Origin: Roseivirga spongicola
GTDB lineage: Bacteria; Bacteroidota; Bacteroidia; Cytophagales; Cyclobacteriaceae
Assembly: GCF_001592965.1 (NCBI RefSeq)
Contig: NZ_LRPC01000029.1
Location: 62,001-126,000, forward strand
Reading direction: 5' to 3'
Length of the DNA stretch: 64,000 nt
Positions 9,515 to 19,074 of the stretch are shown piece after piece. A model generated the notes under the pieces. The model did not search any database and had not been told where the DNA came from. It was given only the letters and a program-made list of their open reading frames with translations. Made by a program: the position numbers and the translations under genes. The first letter of the stretch is position 1; each line of letters begins with the position of its first letter.

Positions 9515-11866
9515 CTACTCTTCTCTCAATACATCTGCAGGATTCTCCTTTGAAACTTTCAATGATTGTGCAATTGTAACAAGCCAACTCAATGACAAGA
9601 AGGCCAAGCATGCAATTACAAAAATCAGGGGACTAATTGTTATTCTATACTTAAACTCTTCAAGCCAACCTTGCATGGCGTAATAGGCTATTGGAGAGGC
9701 TATGATAAAGGCTATCAGTACTAGAATAGAATATTCCTTATTGAGCATCAGGATGAGTCTTTGAACGGAAGCTCCCAGTACTTTACGAACACTAACCTCT
9801 TTTCTTCTTTGTTGAACTGTGTAGATCGTTAAACCAACTAAACCCAACAACGACACAAAAATGGCCAGTGATGAAAAAATCTGGAAAAGAAGAAACTGAC
9901 CCTGCTCCTTTTTATAAAAATCTCTTATCTGGTCATTCAGGTAATAAAACTCAAATGGCCTTTGAACCATTGATTCATAAACTTCACCAACATTTGCCAA
10001 TGTTTGCTGTGCTTGTTCACCATTGATCTTTAATAAAGCGTTTCGAGCAGATCTTTCTGTCAAGGGTTGAATAAAGAGTGGTTCAACTTCTTGCTTTAAA
10101 GAGTAGGTGTGGAAGTCTGCTACAACAGCTACTACTTCGAGTGGCCTAGTATCAAAATTGTAAATCTTCTGTCCTAATGGGTTTTCCCAACCGAAGTCCT
10201 GAACCAAAGCTTCATTTACCACCACTTCATTACTATTGAGCTTATCAAACTCAAAGTGATCCGCTTTCATAATAAAGCTCAATCCTAACGTTTTGGCATA
10301 ATCTTTATCAGCAGATATAACAGCCGCTTCCCGAGACTCCTGTATATTTTTTGGGTCGTCAGTTATTCCCGTTTTTGCCCCTCCTCCAACTTGCCAACCA
10401 CTGACACTGGCAAATTCCACCCCGCTGATATTTTGGATTTCATTCTTTAAACTCTCGTGTGAATATTCAGAGCTTCTATAAAGTGGGACTTGAACTACAA
10501 ATTCAGGATTAAAGCCCAAATCTTTGGTCTTCAAGTATCTCATTTGATTGTGCATTAGAACAGCCACAACCAACAACAGTCCTGAAATAATGAATTGAAA
10601 AAGAACTAGAAACTTTCTTAACCCCTCCTTATTGCTTAGACCTAGTGATTTATTATTTATAAGCATTAAAGGCTTAAAGCGAGATATGTAAAAAGCCGGG
10701 TATGCCCCTGAAACAAAGCCCAAAGCTATTCCAGCGATAAAAACCCAGCTTACAAACTCCCAACTATCATATTGCAAAATGATATCTTTCTCTAGCCAAC
10801 CATTGTACAGTGGCATTAGTCGCTCCGCAATTGCAAAGGCCAAAGCAAAAGAAATCAGAGCAACAACTGTAGACTCAAAGAGGTGATAGAAAACGAGATG
10901 CAACTTTTGAGCTCCTATCACCTTTCTCAATCCTACTTCTTTTTGCCTCTTTAATGACTGGGAAGTAACCAGATTGATATAATTGACAACTGCCAGAAGC
11001 AGTACAACCAGACCTATTCCTGAAAATAACTTAACATATCGAATATCATTATTCTCGTAATAATCAAACTCAAAAGGGGCTTTTAGTCTCTGATCTGTCA
11101 TTGGCAACAGTGAAAAACTCTCATTTTCTAGAAATCGAGCATAGTCTGGTTTTGGTTTTGCAGCATCTATTTCTTCTGCCACCTGCCCGGCTGAAGAGCC
11201 TGGAGAAAGAGTCAGGTAAGTAATAGCTGATTTCACAAAATGCTTATTGGTATAGTCATTCTTGAAATAGCCTTGATCATATACAACCATTTCAAATTGG
11301 ATATGGCTATTAGAAGGAACCGTTTCAGCTAGCCCAGTAATAATGACGGATTCATCCTTATTGATTTTCAGTGACTTTCCAATGGGATCATCACTGCCAA
11401 AAAGCTTTTCGCTTAACTCAGTAGTTATAACCGCAGACCCGCTCTGATTAAACACCGAACTAAGATTCTCTTCATCCAAAGCGAAGGAGAAGAACTCAAA
11501 GAAATTCCGGTCGGTATATAAAACTTTCTCCACATTTAATGCTTTGTCTTCAGATTCAACAAGTGAGTAAAACTCCTTGATAGCAAGTCTGGTATAACTT
11601 TCTATCTGGGGTGAGTCCTCTTCAAAATAGTCCACATAGTCACTCACGACCAAGCTAGAATATCCTCCCTCCTCGCTTTGGCTAATAACCCTATAGATGT
11701 TTTCATGATTATCATGAAACCTATCAAAGCTCAACTCATCCCTCACATAAAGACCAATCAGTAAAAAGGCTGTTAGACCAACGGTGAGACCTAAAATATT
11801 TACAAAGGTGTAAAGCTTCTCTCTTTTGAGTTTTCTGAGGATTAGTTTAAGGTTGTTTCTGAACAT
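9515..11866 (-). CDS. FtsX/MacB-type ABC permease, paralogue 7 (last in operon)
   Basis: A 783-residue full-length permease with two half-units. TM1 is near residues 20-42 (NILGLTVGLTAFLLIGLYV), followed by a periplasmic MacB_PCD domain and an FtsX domain with three TMs near 280-395. A second TM and PCD start near 420, and the C-terminal FtsX domain near 665-775 holds the RRKEVSVRKVLGAS motif. The end, NPADVLREE, is the tail signature shared by all seven paralogues. It has no ATP-binding domain, so it must borrow an ATPase from elsewhere if it is an active transporter. The last 120 residues are almost identical to those of the next paralogue. Confidence 0.9.
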   Translation of the reverse strand: MFRNNLKLILRKLKREKLYTFVNILGLTVGLTAFLLIGLYVRDELSFDRFHDNHENIYRVISQSEEGGYSSLVVSDYVDYFEEDSPQIESYTRLAIKEFYSLVESEDKALNVEKVLYTDRNFFEFFSFALDEENLSSVFNQSGSAVITTELSEKLFGSDDPIGKSLKINKDESVIITGLAETVPSNSHIQFEMVVYDQGYFKNDYTNKHFVKSAITYLTLSPGSSAGQVAEEIDAAKPKPDYARFLENESFSLLPMTDQRLKAPFEFDYYENNDIRYVKLFSGIGLVVLLLAVVNYINLVTSQSLKRQKEVGLRKVIGAQKLHLVFYHLFESTVVALISFALAFAIAERLMPLYNGWLEKDIILQYDSWEFVSWVFIAGIALGFVSGAYPAFYISRFKPLMLINNKSLGLSNKEGLRKFLVLFQFIISGLLLVVAVLMHNQMRYLKTKDLGFNPEFVVQVPLYRSSEYSHESLKNEIQNISGVEFASVSGWQVGGGAKTGITDDPKNIQESREAAVISADKDYAKTLGLSFIMKADHFEFDKLNSNEVVVNEALVQDFGWENPLGQKIYNFDTRPLEVVAVVADFHTYSLKQEVEPLFIQPLTERSARNALLKINGEQAQQTLANVGEVYESMVQRPFEFYYLNDQIRDFYKKEQGQFLLFQIFSSLAIFVSLLGLVGLTIYTVQQRRKEVSVRKVLGASVQRLILMLNKEYSILVLIAFIIASPIAYYAMQGWLEEFKYRITISPLIFVIACLAFLSLSWLVTIAQSLKVSKENPADVLREE

Positions 11867-11878
11867 AGTTAGTGTGGT

Positions 11879-14248
11879 TTATTCGTCTCTTAAGACATCT
11901 GCGGGATTTTCTTGGGATACTCTCAATGATTGGGCAATCGTGACCAGCCAACTTAATGCTAGAAATCCTAAAAAGGCCAAAATGAAAATCAAGGGGCTCA
12001 AGCTTATTCTGTATTTAAATTCCTGCAGCCAGTCTTGCATGGCGTAATAGGCTATTGGAGAGGCTATGATAAAAGCTATCAGTACTAGAATGGAATATTC
12101 CTTATTCAGCATAAGAATAAGCCTTTGGACTGATGCTCCTAAAACCTTTCTGATGCTGACTTCTTTTCTGCGCTGTTCAAGGCTATAGATAGTCAATGCC
12201 ACCAACCCAAGAAGGGAAATAATCAATGCGATTGTAGAAAACAGCTGAAACAGTTTAAACTGACCTTCTTCCTTCTTGTAGAACTCGGCAATCTCATCGT
12301 CTAGAAAACTAAATTCAAAAGGCCTTCCAAAAAATGATTCATATCGATCACCCAACCCCGCCAGAGTGGCTGAAAGGTTATTCATATCTACCTTAACAAG
12401 AATGTTATGTACTCCCCAATCATTCAAGTAGTAGATAGATATGGGCTCAATCCCGTCTTTTAAAGATTTCATGTGGAAATCTTCAACAATAGCAACCACC
12501 TTTTTCCCCACCTTATCATTCCATCCATAGATGCGTTTGTCTTCTGGATTATCAAGCGCTCCAATGCTTTCCGCCATAGATTTATTGATAATCACTTGTC
12601 CTTCCTTGAATTCTTCAATGGCCTTATCGTGTTCTTCCCAATAAACCTCCATCTCCATCACATCTATAAAAGAAGCATCTCCAATTATGGCGTCTCCTCC
12701 AAGTCCGTTGGCATCCTCTCCTTGAACATTCGGTGCATCCATAGCCGATATGTATGCGTATCCACCTGGCTTAAAACCACCTAAACTTGCTTTTTGAACT
12801 CCGGGTATCTTCAAAAATTCTTGCTGCAAAGGAAAATATGACTGTGTAGAATCACTATCTAACGTGACGCTAATAAGCGCTTCGGGAGCAAACCCAAGAT
12901 CTTTTTCTTTCAGGTAATCCATTTGGCCAATCATAATGGATAGACAACAAATCAGGATAGCCGTAACGGTAAATTGGAAAAGCACCAAAAACTTTCTGAA
13001 ACTTGTATTTTGCCTACTACCGCTAGATGATGACTTAATAATGGCGAGAGGCTTTATCTTCATTATTTGAATCGCAGGATATAAGCCAGAAAGTAGACCA
13101 ATGACAACCCCTGCGACAATTACCCATAGAAAAAATGTTGAGCCAAAGTATTGAAGGGTTACATCTTTATTGAGTAGCGAATTGAATTGTGGCAGTAACC
13201 TTTCCGTAATAGCAAATGCCAAAACAAAAGAAAACACAACCACCACAATTGACTCTGCAAACTGATAGATCATCAACTGGAACCTCCCTGCTCCAATCAC
13301 TTTTCGAAGCCCTATTTCCTTAGCCTTTTTAGCAGCTTGCGCAGTGACAAGGTTGATGTAGTTAATAATGGCCAATAGAAGTACCACTATAGCTATACCC
13401 CCAAACAACTGTAGATAACGAATGTCATTTTTCTCAAAAAATGTTACGACATAATCAGCATAAAGTCTTTGATCTGTGATTGGGGACAATCCATACACCT
13501 GATCCCTAGTCATTATGGTATAAGGAGTCTTGTTTTTGGCTGCATCTATTTTATCCAGCACACTATCTAGTGACACATCTGGTTGTAACTTGAGATAGGT
13601 GATAACATTTCTTAAACCAGAGGTCTGCTCGAAATTATTCTTAAATCTTCCTTCCTGATAAGTAACCAACTCAAACTGAATGGTGCTATTTGATGGCGGA
13701 TCTTTCACCAAACCGGTAATAGTGTACACCTCTTTTCCTTTTTCAATCAGCAGTTCTTCTCCAATCGGGCATTTTTCTCCGAACAACTTTTTGCTTAAGG
13801 TTTCGGTAATAACAGCACTTCCTGAAGTAGCCAAAACAGATGAAGGCACACCATCAATTAGATCGAAAGAGAAAAACTCGAAGAAGTTGCTATCAGCTGA
13901 TAACATACCTTTAAAGTTCAACTCCTTCCCTCCTCCTGAAGCTAAGGTCGTCTCGTCCTTAACGCTTATTCGAGAGAAGCTATTTAACCCAACAACATCA
14001 TCTTTGAAAAACTGAACGTAATCGCTTGCAATTACTCCCCTCCATTCTCTATCTCTATACTTAGATGTTACTCTGTAAATGTTCTCCTTATCCTGGTGGA
14101 ATTGGTCAAAGCTGAGTTCATGCTTTATGTACAGGCCAATCATCAAAAATGCGGTTAAGCCAACCGTTAAACCCAAAATATTAACGAGAGAAAAGACCTT
14201 CTCCTTACGAAGTCTTCTAAATACAAGAATGAGGTTGTTTTTTATCAT
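11879..14248 (-). CDS. FtsX/MacB-type ABC permease, paralogue 6
   Basis: 789 residues with the same eight-TM, two-PCD layout. The N-terminus contains NILGLTVGLTAFLMIGLYIK, and the mid-FtsX motif is AKEIGLRKVIGAGRF. The C-terminal half has RRKEVSIRKVLGASVQRL and the tail NPADVLRDE. Its C-terminal FtsX domain is nearly identical to that of the downstream gene in both protein and DNA, indicating recent duplication or gene conversion. The gap to the next gene is 12 bases and to the previous gene 8 bases, so it lies inside the operon. Confidence 0.9.
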   Translation of the reverse strand: MIKNNLILVFRRLRKEKVFSLVNILGLTVGLTAFLMIGLYIKHELSFDQFHQDKENIYRVTSKYRDREWRGVIASDYVQFFKDDVVGLNSFSRISVKDETTLASGGGKELNFKGMLSADSNFFEFFSFDLIDGVPSSVLATSGSAVITETLSKKLFGEKCPIGEELLIEKGKEVYTITGLVKDPPSNSTIQFELVTYQEGRFKNNFEQTSGLRNVITYLKLQPDVSLDSVLDKIDAAKNKTPYTIMTRDQVYGLSPITDQRLYADYVVTFFEKNDIRYLQLFGGIAIVVLLLAIINYINLVTAQAAKKAKEIGLRKVIGAGRFQLMIYQFAESIVVVVFSFVLAFAITERLLPQFNSLLNKDVTLQYFGSTFFLWVIVAGVVIGLLSGLYPAIQIMKIKPLAIIKSSSSGSRQNTSFRKFLVLFQFTVTAILICCLSIMIGQMDYLKEKDLGFAPEALISVTLDSDSTQSYFPLQQEFLKIPGVQKASLGGFKPGGYAYISAMDAPNVQGEDANGLGGDAIIGDASFIDVMEMEVYWEEHDKAIEEFKEGQVIINKSMAESIGALDNPEDKRIYGWNDKVGKKVVAIVEDFHMKSLKDGIEPISIYYLNDWGVHNILVKVDMNNLSATLAGLGDRYESFFGRPFEFSFLDDEIAEFYKKEEGQFKLFQLFSTIALIISLLGLVALTIYSLEQRRKEVSIRKVLGASVQRLILMLNKEYSILVLIAFIIASPIAYYAMQDWLQEFKYRISLSPLIFILAFLGFLALSWLVTIAQSLRVSQENPADVLRDE

Positions 14249-14256
14249 GATATGGT

Positions 14257-16641
14257 TTACTCGTTACGTAAGGTTTCAACAGGGTTAAGGCGGCCAGCTT
14301 TTAGGGACTGGAAAAGGATAGTAGCAAAAGCTATGGCAAGGGCACATATTCCGGCTACAACAAAGCCTATAACGCTCAAATCAATTCTATTGGCGTAAGT
14401 ATCGAGCCATAGGTTGACTCCATAAATGGCTACTGGTACGGAAACAATAAAGGCGAGTAGTACCAGTTTAATAAAATCAAGACTGAAAACATGAACAATA
14501 TCTCTCACATTAGCGCCCAGCACTTTTCGTATTCCAAACTCATGTTGCCTTTGGTCGGCTGCAAAGGCTGCTAAACCAAATAAGCCCAAACAGCTAATAA
14601 AAATAGCCAGCACGGTAAATACCATAATAGCATCCCCGTTTTGTTTTTCCTTGGCAAAAACCGAAGCAAAATTTTCATCTAGATATTTAAACTCAATGAC
14701 TTCGCCCCTTAGCTTACTCCAAGTAGCTTCTAACCTTGGCAGGGCATCTGCCAATGATGGAGCGTTTAATTTAATAGCCAGTTGGTCGGGCGTTTTAGGA
14801 TCGTAAGCCATGATTGCTGGCCCCACATTAGTTCTGTAGTTATCAATGAAAAAGTTCTCCACCACTCCAACTACGCGCCAGTAATTTCCAAATACTTGCC
14901 CTATGGGGTTGCCTTCCAAACCTAGGGCATTAACAGCCGACTCATTGAGCACCACAAGAGAATCGGTTTGTGTTTGATTTTCGGCAAACCAATCTCCTTC
15001 CATTACATTCAGGTTAAGAACATCGGCAAAGTGTGGGTCTGCCTGAAAGACATCAAGTAATAAGGTTTCCTCAGCACTCAACATTATTGAAAGTAAGTTG
15101 GCTGATTGTTCTGCTGGCATACGGCTAGTAAAACTAGCAGCTTCTACACCAGGTATTTTGAGCAGTTCATTGCGAATGGCAGATCTGTCATCACCCTTTT
15201 TGGCCGTATATGGAACTACCAAAACCTGTTCCTTATCAAACCCAATATCCATCTGCTTAATGTGCTGTAACTGATGATATACAAAGTAGGCACCGATTAT
15301 GAGGGTTGAAGAAGCTGCAAACTGAACCACTACTAAAGTATTTCTAAGTACCCGAGCATTGCCCATATTGAGTATATGCCCAAGCTTCATCCCTTTCAAA
15401 AGCGGAATCATCTTTACAGAAGAAAGATAAAAAGCTGGGTAAACACCTGCTAAGCAGCCAATAAGCAGCACCCCTAATAAAATGAGGCCTCCAAGGCTGG
15501 GGTAGCTAACTATAGAAATACCAATTACCTCTCCTAGTGACTGATTGAGTAAAAATATAAACAGCTCAGATAAACCGGCTCCTATGGTAGCTGCAAACAA
15601 GGTTACCAGTACTGACTCTAATAGAAATTGAGCTATCAACTCTTTTTTCCCTGTACCCATTACCTTGCGCACACCAATCTCTTTAGTGCGCAAAGATGAT
15701 TTAGCGGTCGATAGATTCATGAAGTTGATAATCGCTATGATGAGAATAAAAACACCGATGATGGTAAGTGTGGCACGAGACTGTGGATCTCCATTGGTGC
15801 TGAATTCAAACTCTACACCCTCCTTCAAATGAATGTCGCGAACTGGTTTGGCAAAAAACTGAATCTTATTAGCAGATTGCAGCCATTCATCTCTTGACAA
15901 TGGGCTGTTGTTAACCACTGGGTAGGCATAAGTTTTGGCTATTTCATCAAGCCGCTCATTAATCAATTGTGGCTCTGCTTGCCCATCCATCTTAACGTAG
16001 ATATAGCCTGCAATCATCCACCACCTGCCATCAGCATAAGACGGATTGAAAATATTGGTAGAGATAAAGTCGAAATCTAAATGACTCCTATAAGCAAACT
16101 CATCTAGCAAACCGGTTACAATAAGCTCCTTATTCTCGTACTGAAAAGTTTTACCAACTACTTGCTCTGTGCCAAAAAGCTTTTGAGCATACTTTTTTGT
16201 AAGCACTACCTTGTCTGGCCCTTCTAGGGCAGTAGCCGGATCGCCTTGGGCAAGTTTAAAGTCGAAAACATCGAAAAGGCCTTCAGTGGTTTTCAGTACA
16301 CGCGGTGACCTTAGCTTCTTATCGCCAAACTCTGCCCATGATGACCGATTTGAGGCCACATCTAAGCGCACATAGCTTGCTACCCCAGGTACTTCATCGA
16401 GCTTATATTGCAAATTAGAGGTTGAAGAAGCACCTCGGCCCATACCCAAAAACTCTTCTTCTATCCTGTAAATCTTATCATAGTCGGTGAAGCCCTTTTC
16501 GTAGGTATTCTCCTGATAGAGATAGAGCGTGATCACCAAAAAACAGCCAAACCCAACACTTAGGCCAAGTATATTCAGTAATGAAAGTAATGGGTTCTTA
16601 CCAATGGCTCTAAGCGATATTTTAAGATAATGGCTGATCAT
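14257..16641 (-). CDS. FtsX/MacB-type ABC permease, paralogue 5
   Basis: 794 residues. TM1 reads NILGLSVGFGCFLVITLYLY. The first FtsX module has LRTKEIGVRKVMGTGKKEL near residue 310, and the C-terminal one DQRQHEFGIRKVLGANVRD; the tail is NPVETLRNE. It is more diverged than its neighbours: the C-terminal half uses FAADQRQHEFGIRK in place of the Q-R-R-K-E-V version. There is no nucleotide-binding domain. It sits in tight series with genes on both sides (8 and 10 bases). Confidence 0.9.
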   Translation of the reverse strand: MISHYLKISLRAIGKNPLLSLLNILGLSVGFGCFLVITLYLYQENTYEKGFTDYDKIYRIEEEFLGMGRGASSTSNLQYKLDEVPGVASYVRLDVASNRSSWAEFGDKKLRSPRVLKTTEGLFDVFDFKLAQGDPATALEGPDKVVLTKKYAQKLFGTEQVVGKTFQYENKELIVTGLLDEFAYRSHLDFDFISTNIFNPSYADGRWWMIAGYIYVKMDGQAEPQLINERLDEIAKTYAYPVVNNSPLSRDEWLQSANKIQFFAKPVRDIHLKEGVEFEFSTNGDPQSRATLTIIGVFILIIAIINFMNLSTAKSSLRTKEIGVRKVMGTGKKELIAQFLLESVLVTLFAATIGAGLSELFIFLLNQSLGEVIGISIVSYPSLGGLILLGVLLIGCLAGVYPAFYLSSVKMIPLLKGMKLGHILNMGNARVLRNTLVVVQFAASSTLIIGAYFVYHQLQHIKQMDIGFDKEQVLVVPYTAKKGDDRSAIRNELLKIPGVEAASFTSRMPAEQSANLLSIMLSAEETLLLDVFQADPHFADVLNLNVMEGDWFAENQTQTDSLVVLNESAVNALGLEGNPIGQVFGNYWRVVGVVENFFIDNYRTNVGPAIMAYDPKTPDQLAIKLNAPSLADALPRLEATWSKLRGEVIEFKYLDENFASVFAKEKQNGDAIMVFTVLAIFISCLGLFGLAAFAADQRQHEFGIRKVLGANVRDIVHVFSLDFIKLVLLAFIVSVPVAIYGVNLWLDTYANRIDLSVIGFVVAGICALAIAFATILFQSLKAGRLNPVETLRNE

Positions 16642-16651
16642 GATTTAGCTT

Positions 16652-19054
16652 TTACTCGTCTCTAAGTGATTGAACTGGATTGGCCGTAGCTGCCCTCATT
16701 GATCTATAGCCTGTAGTGAGCATGGCAATAATCAATGATGCCAAAATGCTAACGGCAAAGACAACTGGGCCAATGCTGATTCTGTATTCGTATTGATTGA
16801 GCCACACATTCATAAAGTAGTAAGCCAATGGTGCGGCAAGCAAAAAGGCTACACCTACCAATAGGATAAACTCTAGCGAGAATTTCTGCATGATATTGGC
16901 AACAGAAGCACCCAGCACCTTGCGGATTCCAATCTCTTTAGCTTTTTGGTTCGCCATAAAAGAGACTAAGCCGTATAGTCCAAGACAGCCAATGAAGATG
17001 GCAATACCAGCAAAAACCGTGAGCATTTGCGACATTTTTTGCTCCATTTCATAGTAGTCTACCAGTTGATCGTCTACGTACTGATAGCTGAACTCATACT
17101 CTTCATTCACCTGATACCAAATCTCCTCTAAAGCGGCAACCACACTTTCAGCATTTGCAGGGTTTACCCTAACACCTAGTGTTCTATAGCTCCTTGCATC
17201 GTTAAACATAGTCACTGGTTCTATTGCCTGACTCAGTGTAGAAACATGGTAGTCTTTCACCACACCAACAATAGGCGCTTTTTTGCCCCAAACCTGAATG
17301 GTTTTAAAAATGGCTTCCTCAGGTTCTAGGCCTACTTTTTTAAGGAAAGTCTCATTCACCACATACTGGTTGGTAGTGTCGCTATCGTTGAGCCATTTTC
17401 CAGCCAAGAGCGTAAGACCATAGGTCTCAAGATAATTGGCATCAGCCATTTTGACATGGGTTGTAAGTGCATCTCGGGTAGTGTCATTCGAATATACATA
17501 TGCATCTGTAGCCGAAATTGAGCCTGAAAAAGGAGGTCTGTAATTAAAAGAGTAGTTATTCACTCCAGGTATATTCTGTATTTCCGAATCCCATAGATCG
17601 AGCGCTTGTTTGTCTCTCTTAGCCAAGCCAATATTTAGAATCCACTCCTGATCATAACCCATGTCTACGTTGAGGAAGTAGTTCATTTGGGTTACCGCCA
17701 CCACGGTTCCGAAAATCAATACCTGACAAATGAAGAATTGAAAGAAAACCAAGAAACGTCTGAAACCCATCCCTCCTTTTGTTTGAGCCGAACCTCCTTT
17801 AAGTGCGGTTATCGGTTTAGCACTAGAAAGCACGAAGGCTGGGTAAAGCCCTGCGAAAAGTGAAACCGTAACTAAGACTCCTAAAAGATACAGCAGCAAA
17901 GCAGGGTCTGAGATTGGGCTAAATGGAATTTCAATACCCATAAAATCATTGATAACCATTGGCAGCAGTCGCTCTGTAATGGCCATTGATAGTAATGTAG
18001 CTATAAGCGTGATCACAAATGTTTCACCCAAAAAGCGCATCACTAACTGCTTTCTATCGCTACCCAATACTTTTCTCATGCCTACTTCTTTGCTGCGCTT
18101 CACAGACATTGCAGTAGACATATTGATGAAGTTTACACAGGCAGTAACTATTAGAAATGCTCCGATGATGATATAGGTAATGAGCATGGTTTTCGGAATG
18201 ATACGCTGTGAGAAATTGCTAAAGCGCTCATCGAAGTGATATTCTGTCATTGGAGTGAGTAAGAACGTAGTCTGTTCTCTTCGGTCTTTGTTCCAATGCT
18301 TTTCTACGAAATCTGGAAACTGAGCATCGATTTGTTCTGGAGTAACATTATTTTCCAACTGCACAAAAGCTACATTATCGCTTGAAATGCTTCCCCACTC
18401 ATTGAAATCGTCTGGGTTTTGGGTACGCTTGGTTTCCATAGAAATGAAAATGCCGAAAGGAAAATCGGAGTCCTTTCTAGCGTCTTCCAAAATGGCAATC
18501 ACTTTTAAATCTAGTGTTTTATTCAACCGTATGGTTTTACCCATGGCCGATTCGCCCGGAAAATACTTCTCTGCCAAAGTCTTGCTTAGCGCTACCACAT
18601 TTGGTTCCGCCAGAGCTTCTCCTTCCACTACGCCTTCTAGCACCTTCCAGTCAAACATTCTGAAGAAGTTCGGTTCTACATAAACCAATTCCGGATCTTC
18701 CTCATAGTGATTTACTTTTCCTGTATTGTCGGTAGCGGAGATAAGGCCGTAAGCCTCATGAGCAACCAGCGTAATATCTTTTAAGCCAACAATTTCTTCC
18801 TTGATAGAAGGCGGCATTACCAATGGCAAACCACCTTGAGTATACTCTCTTCCATCAACCACATCGCGATGACCAATGCGATACAGTGAGTCTAAGTTTG
18901 AGTGATATCTGTTGAAACTGAATTCTTGTTTCACCACCAAAAACATGATCAGACTACAGGTAATACCCATAGTGAGACCTAGAATGTTGATGAGTGTGAA
19001 GGCCTTATTTCTGGCGAAATTCCTTCTAAGTACGTTGAGATAATTTTTGAGCAT
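16652..19054 (-). CDS. FtsX/MacB-type ABC permease, paralogue 4
   Basis: 800 residues. It starts MLKNYLNVLRRNFARNKAFT with TM1 NILGLTMGITCSLIMFLVV. Module signatures are VKRSKEVGMRKVLGSDRKQ and MANQKAKEIGIRKVLGASVA; the tail is NPVQSLRDE. Within the set it is closest to the first gene of the operon (23846-26272), sharing the LVSFMANQK segment. The 5' flank CTCAAAAACAACAGT just before its ATG is shared with the gene at 21476-23824, a sign of block duplication. No ATPase domain. Confidence 0.9.
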   Translation of the reverse strand: MLKNYLNVLRRNFARNKAFTLINILGLTMGITCSLIMFLVVKQEFSFNRYHSNLDSLYRIGHRDVVDGREYTQGGLPLVMPPSIKEEIVGLKDITLVAHEAYGLISATDNTGKVNHYEEDPELVYVEPNFFRMFDWKVLEGVVEGEALAEPNVVALSKTLAEKYFPGESAMGKTIRLNKTLDLKVIAILEDARKDSDFPFGIFISMETKRTQNPDDFNEWGSISSDNVAFVQLENNVTPEQIDAQFPDFVEKHWNKDRREQTTFLLTPMTEYHFDERFSNFSQRIIPKTMLITYIIIGAFLIVTACVNFINMSTAMSVKRSKEVGMRKVLGSDRKQLVMRFLGETFVITLIATLLSMAITERLLPMVINDFMGIEIPFSPISDPALLLYLLGVLVTVSLFAGLYPAFVLSSAKPITALKGGSAQTKGGMGFRRFLVFFQFFICQVLIFGTVVAVTQMNYFLNVDMGYDQEWILNIGLAKRDKQALDLWDSEIQNIPGVNNYSFNYRPPFSGSISATDAYVYSNDTTRDALTTHVKMADANYLETYGLTLLAGKWLNDSDTTNQYVVNETFLKKVGLEPEEAIFKTIQVWGKKAPIVGVVKDYHVSTLSQAIEPVTMFNDARSYRTLGVRVNPANAESVVAALEEIWYQVNEEYEFSYQYVDDQLVDYYEMEQKMSQMLTVFAGIAIFIGCLGLYGLVSFMANQKAKEIGIRKVLGASVANIMQKFSLEFILLVGVAFLLAAPLAYYFMNVWLNQYEYRISIGPVVFAVSILASLIIAMLTTGYRSMRAATANPVQSLRDE

Positions 19055-19074
19055 TTTACTGTTGTTTTTGAGTT

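Noticed and set aside
9444-9611. Longer start of the glycosidase lipoprotein at 9611
   Set aside because: The extra 56 residues overlap the permease gene and precede a perfect lipoprotein signal, which fixes the start at 9443.
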